DNA of 7,274 nucleotides from an uncultured Oscillospiraceae bacterium (GTDB lineage: Bacteria > Bacillota > Clostridia > Oscillospirales > Oscillospiraceae). Numbering within the stretch: position 1 is the stretch's first letter; each line of letters starts with the position of its first letter. The translations under genes were made by a program, and so were the position numbers. The notes under the pieces are model-generated. The model was not told the DNA's origin. It searched no databases and worked only from the letters and a program-made list of their open reading frames with translations. The stretch covers positions 1-7,274 of the forward strand of contig CAKTGW010000048.1 of the NCBI GenBank assembly GCA_934561725.1, written 5' to 3'. This document shows positions 5,373 through 7,274 of the stretch, one piece after another.

Positions 5373-6698
5373 CTAAAAGGCAACGTGCATGAACAGAGCC
5401 ACGCAGCAGAGGATCACGGCAAAGGGGACATAGATATACCGGCCGACGCTGTACCACAGCTCGCCCCTCGCTTTTTTGCTGCCTGTGTTGATGGCAGTCA
5501 TCAGCTCGTCCTTTCTCATCACGTAGAACCAGGTAACGGCACCCAGAGTTGCGCCGATGGGGATGATGTAAATGGATACCAGATCCATCCAAGGACCCCA
5601 TTTGTCTATGGATTCCATGCCGATACCAAAGCCCAGACACAGTACGCACAGGATCAGAAGTACAATGGTGCGGTTGAGCCTGGGGAAGCGGTGCAAGAGA
5701 GATTCGGCTACAGCCTCAAACATATTTTGCAGGGAGCTGACACCGGCGAAGATCATGGCGACATACAGGATCACGGCGAACAGACGGCCAAAAGGAATAT
5801 CCTGAAGGATCGTAGGCAGAGTGACAAACAGCAGACTGGGACCGGCGCCTACGTCCAGTCCATAGGAAAAGCAGGCGGGAATGATGACCAGAGCGGCGAT
5901 CAGAGCAGCGATCGTGTCGAACAGGGCTGTGTGCTGGGCTACGCCCACAACATCCTCGTCCTTGGAGAGATATGCGCCATAGGCGATCATTCCGCTGCCG
6001 GTGACGGACAGAGAAAAGAATGCCTGTCCCATGGCCCATATCCAGATCATGGGATCCTTCAGAGCCTCCCAGCGGGGAGAAAACATGAATTTATATCCCT
6101 CCAGCACGTTGGGCAGCATGGCGACCCGAACAGCCAGAACCAGAAAAATCAGAAAAAACAGCGGCATCATGACCTTATTGGTGCGCTCAATGCTGTGTGC
6201 GCCCAGAAAAAGAGTGAGCAATGTGCCGACAACAACGAAAATGTGGAGGGGGACAACAGAATACGGAGCAGAAGCAAAGCTGCCGAACCATTCAGCCGTA
6301 TTTACCGTCATCAGCGTGCCGAACAGGGCGTCTATCAGCGCCTTGAGCACATAGGTGACGATCACAGCATAGCCGATGGCAATGCACAGAGAGCCGGCAA
6401 GAGGAAGCCACCCCAGAGCGGCGCCCAGCTTTTCGGTTCTTGGGCCCCGTGTGGCCCAGGCTTTTTTATAAGTGCCCAGCGTACCGGTTGCGGAATGCCG
6501 TCCCATGGCAAATTCGGACGGGAGGCCAACATAGCTGAAGATAAACACGAACAGCAGATAGATCAGGAGAAAGGCTCCGCCGCCGTTGCTGCCCATCTTG
6601 TTCGGGAATCCCCAGACATTGGCCATGCCTACGGCAGAGCCGACAGAAGCGAGAATAAAGCCCCATCGGCTTGCAAATTTTTTTGTATTTTTCTTCAT
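5373..6698 (-). CDS. Sodium-dependent transporter, NSS/SNF (LeuT-fold) family
   Basis: This 441-residue membrane protein should couple Na+ entry to uptake of an amino acid or similar solute; about 11 helices fit the hydrophobicity. Numbering of TM1 coincides with LeuT: G20, A22, V23 and N27 at the sodium/substrate face are kept, and FP is at 31-32. TM6 carries the unwound FSLSVTGSG (228-236). TM8 has AGVSS (318-322), matching the Na2-site residues of LeuT. Unusually, the extracellular-gate arginine (R30 in LeuT) is G30, while D372 aligns with its partner D404. The substrate is not determinable; bacterial relatives carry tryptophan, tyrosine, methionine or alanine. The Shine-Dalgarno sequence (GGATGG) is weak, but the start fits the LeuT N-terminus. 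It is preceded by a 38-residue membrane protein in the same unit and ends at a strong terminator. Confidence 0.93.
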   Translation of the reverse strand: MKKNTKKFASRWGFILASVGSAVGMANVWGFPNKMGSNGGGAFLLIYLLFVFIFSYVGLPSEFAMGRHSATGTLGTYKKAWATRGPRTEKLGAALGWLPLAGSLCIAIGYAVIVTYVLKALIDALFGTLMTVNTAEWFGSFASAPYSVVPLHIFVVVGTLLTLFLGAHSIERTNKVMMPLFFLIFLVLAVRVAMLPNVLEGYKFMFSPRWEALKDPMIWIWAMGQAFFSLSVTGSGMIAYGAYLSKDEDVVGVAQHTALFDTIAALIAALVIIPACFSYGLDVGAGPSLLFVTLPTILQDIPFGRLFAVILYVAMIFAGVSSLQNMFEAVAESLLHRFPRLNRTIVLLILCVLCLGFGIGMESIDKWGPWMDLVSIYIIPIGATLGAVTWFYVMRKDELMTAINTGSKKARGELWYSVGRYIYVPFAVILCCVALFMHVAF

Positions 6699-6753
6699 TC
6701 AGTCCATCCAATCTGCCGTCTGCATAAACAGAGTTCCGGCTGGTTTTAGGTTG

Positions 6754-6781
6754 CCGGCCTGCCCGGGCCGGAGCGCTCCGG
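6754..6781. repeat. GC-rich overlapping inverted repeats in the small-ORF/symporter spacer
   Basis: CCGGCC (6754-6759) and GGCCGG (6766-6771) form a 6-bp stem with a 6-nt loop. They overlap a perfect 14-bp palindrome, CCGGAGCGCTCCGG (6768-6781). Only one of the two can form at a time. No T-tract follows on the minus strand, so a simple terminator is unlikely; it may be an mRNA stability or attenuation element or a protein site. Confidence 0.55.
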
Positions 6782-6789
6782 AATATGGA

Positions 6790-6906
6790 TCAGCGGTCGG
6801 AGGTCATTTCAATGCAGTTGAGCACCAGACTGGCGATCATCAGCAGTGCGGTAATGCCGGTAGCGGCGGCCAGAACGATGTTGAGGATAAATCTTGCCTG
6901 TTTCAT
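6790..6906 (-). CDS. Small single-span membrane protein, possible symporter partner
   Basis: This 38-codon frame encodes a peptide with a basic N-terminus (K2, R5), one hydrophobic helix (about residues 8-30, ILNIVLAAATGITALLMIAS within it) and a short polar tail with acidic E33 and D37 ending in R38. AAAGGA lies eight bases before the ATG, and a promoter (6959-6988) lies just upstream. The symporter gene follows 91 bases later without an intervening terminator, so the two are probably co-transcribed. Some bacterial NSS transporters need a tiny membrane subunit, for example MetS with MetP in Corynebacterium. This could be an analogue, but I see no sequence match I can vouch for. An in-frame ATG at 6940-6942 would add twelve residues but lacks a well-placed ribosome binding site. 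It could instead be a regulatory leader peptide. Confidence 0.7.
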   Translation of the reverse strand: MKQARFILNIVLAAATGITALLMIASLVLNCIEMTSDR

Positions 6907-6958
6907 AATGAACATCCTTTCGTGTACAGCCAGTGCGGCCATCGAATCAGATACCCCT

Positions 6959-6988
6959 ATCATAGCGCATGATCTGCCTGCAAGTCAA
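6959..6988 (-). promoter_or_regulatory. Sigma-A promoter for the small protein-symporter unit
   Basis: TTGACT (6983-6988), an 18-bp spacer and TATGAT (6959-6964) lie on the minus strand. The predicted start near 6952 gives a leader of about 45 nt before the small ORF, with no riboswitch or T-box visible. Confidence 0.7.
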
Positions 6989-7017
6989 ATGAAATCTGAC
7001 GGGAGAGAGGAGTGCGG

Positions 7018-7029
7018 GGTAAATTTACC
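7018..7029. repeat. 12-bp perfect palindrome upstream of the symporter promoter
   Basis: GGTAAATTTACC is a perfect inverted repeat centred about 38 bp upstream of the -35 box at 6983-6988 and just past the stop codon of the preceding gene. It could be an operator for a dimeric regulator, but only one copy is seen and chance is a fair alternative. Confidence 0.35.
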
Positions 7030-7034
7030 TGTGT

Positions 7035-7274
7035 TTATTCTTCAAATGAAATATAAATCGTTAAGCTGTCGGGTATACGGCTGATGCTCAATACCTTCTC
7101 TCCGTTCGATAGAAGCGTGCCAATAGAAACATAGTCCTGGCCTTTAACATCCTCTGATATATTCTCGATTACAGAAAAGCCCTCCTGTTCCAAAAGCTTC
7201 ATGTAGTCAGAGTGATCGCTTTCGGCTATATCGACCAGACTGATGCTGCAATTGCTGTGTTCCTCATCAAGTGC
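7035..7274 (-). CDS. Hypothetical protein, C-terminal fragment (5' end outside window)
   Basis: Seventy-nine codons are open from the right edge to a TAA at 7035-7037, with the start outside the window. The fragment is rich in acidic and Ser/Ile residues and ends TIYISFEE. It contains DYMKLLEQEGFSVIENI and later VSIGTLLSNGEKVLSISR, which look like an alpha/beta domain; I see no signal peptide, membrane span or catalytic motif. I do not recognise the family. Codons such as ATA, TTA and CTA are used more freely than in the neighbouring genes and the stretch is visibly AT-richer, so it may have a different history. No hairpin terminator is visible between its stop and the promoter at 6959-6988. 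Confidence 0.65.
   Translation of the reverse strand, partial: ALDEEHSNCSISLVDIAESDHSDYMKLLEQEGFSVIENISEDVKGQDYVSIGTLLSNGEKVLSISRIPDSLTIYISFEE

Noticed and set aside
5290..5649. Minus-strand frame overlapping the symporter 3' end and terminator
   Set aside because: It overlaps the C-terminal coding part of the symporter in another frame and runs through the perfect terminator hairpin. There is no ribosome binding site or family resemblance.
5385..6749. 454-codon open frame on the plus strand
   Set aside because: It is a frame-shadow of the symporter on the opposite strand. Its product is Gln/His/Gly-rich with no recognisable fold, and the opposite strand has textbook NSS motifs, promoter and terminator.
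1..7274. CRISPR arrays, tRNA or rRNA genes, insertion sequences, toxin-antitoxin or phage modules
   Set aside because: I saw no regularly spaced repeats, cloverleaf folds, transposase motifs or mobile-element ends. The window looks like core metabolic and transport chromosome.

Overview
The window reads as a stretch of Gram-positive (Bacillota) chromosome. Its protein-coding genes lie on the minus strand. Features pointing this way are strong GGAGG ribosome binding sites, near-consensus sigma-A promoters, a T-box leader, a purine-class riboswitch, a typical lipobox on the binding protein, and moderately GC-rich codon use. I would guess an anaerobic gut-type clostridium of the Oscillospiraceae/Ruminococcaceae kind, but this is an inference from style; no taxonomic marker gene is present.

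Read along the minus strand from the right edge, the layout is as follows. (1) 7274-7035: the C-terminal 79 codons of an unrecognised, slightly AT-richer gene. (2) 6988-5333: a transcription unit with its own promoter, a 38-residue single-membrane-span protein (6906-6790), a GC-rich inverted-repeat spacer, an LeuT-fold sodium symporter (NSS/SNF family, 6698-5373) and a strong terminator. (3) 5293-2076: a consensus promoter, a 280-nt T-box leader whose specifier codon reads UGG (tryptophan), then a binding protein, permease and ATPase of the TrpXYZ type. (4) 2079-1118: a promoter overlapping the end of the ATPase gene, a beta-hydroxyacid dehydrogenase (3-hydroxyisobutyrate dehydrogenase family) and its terminator. 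(5) 1054-1: a promoter, a guanine-class purine riboswitch with terminator and antiterminator, and the first 290 codons of a COG2509-type FAD-dependent dehydrogenase that runs off the left edge.

The best-supported functional story is tryptophan uptake. Uncharged tRNA-Trp should disrupt the terminator at 4978-5012 and switch on the ABC importer. The neighbouring NSS symporter may also carry an amino acid, but it has its own promoter and no T-box, so a shared substrate is only a guess. The most unexpected element is the purine riboswitch at 946-1007. Its ligand-contacting core looks canonical for guanine, yet its L3 loop has 4 nt instead of 7, and it sits in front of a flavoprotein that is not an obvious purine gene.
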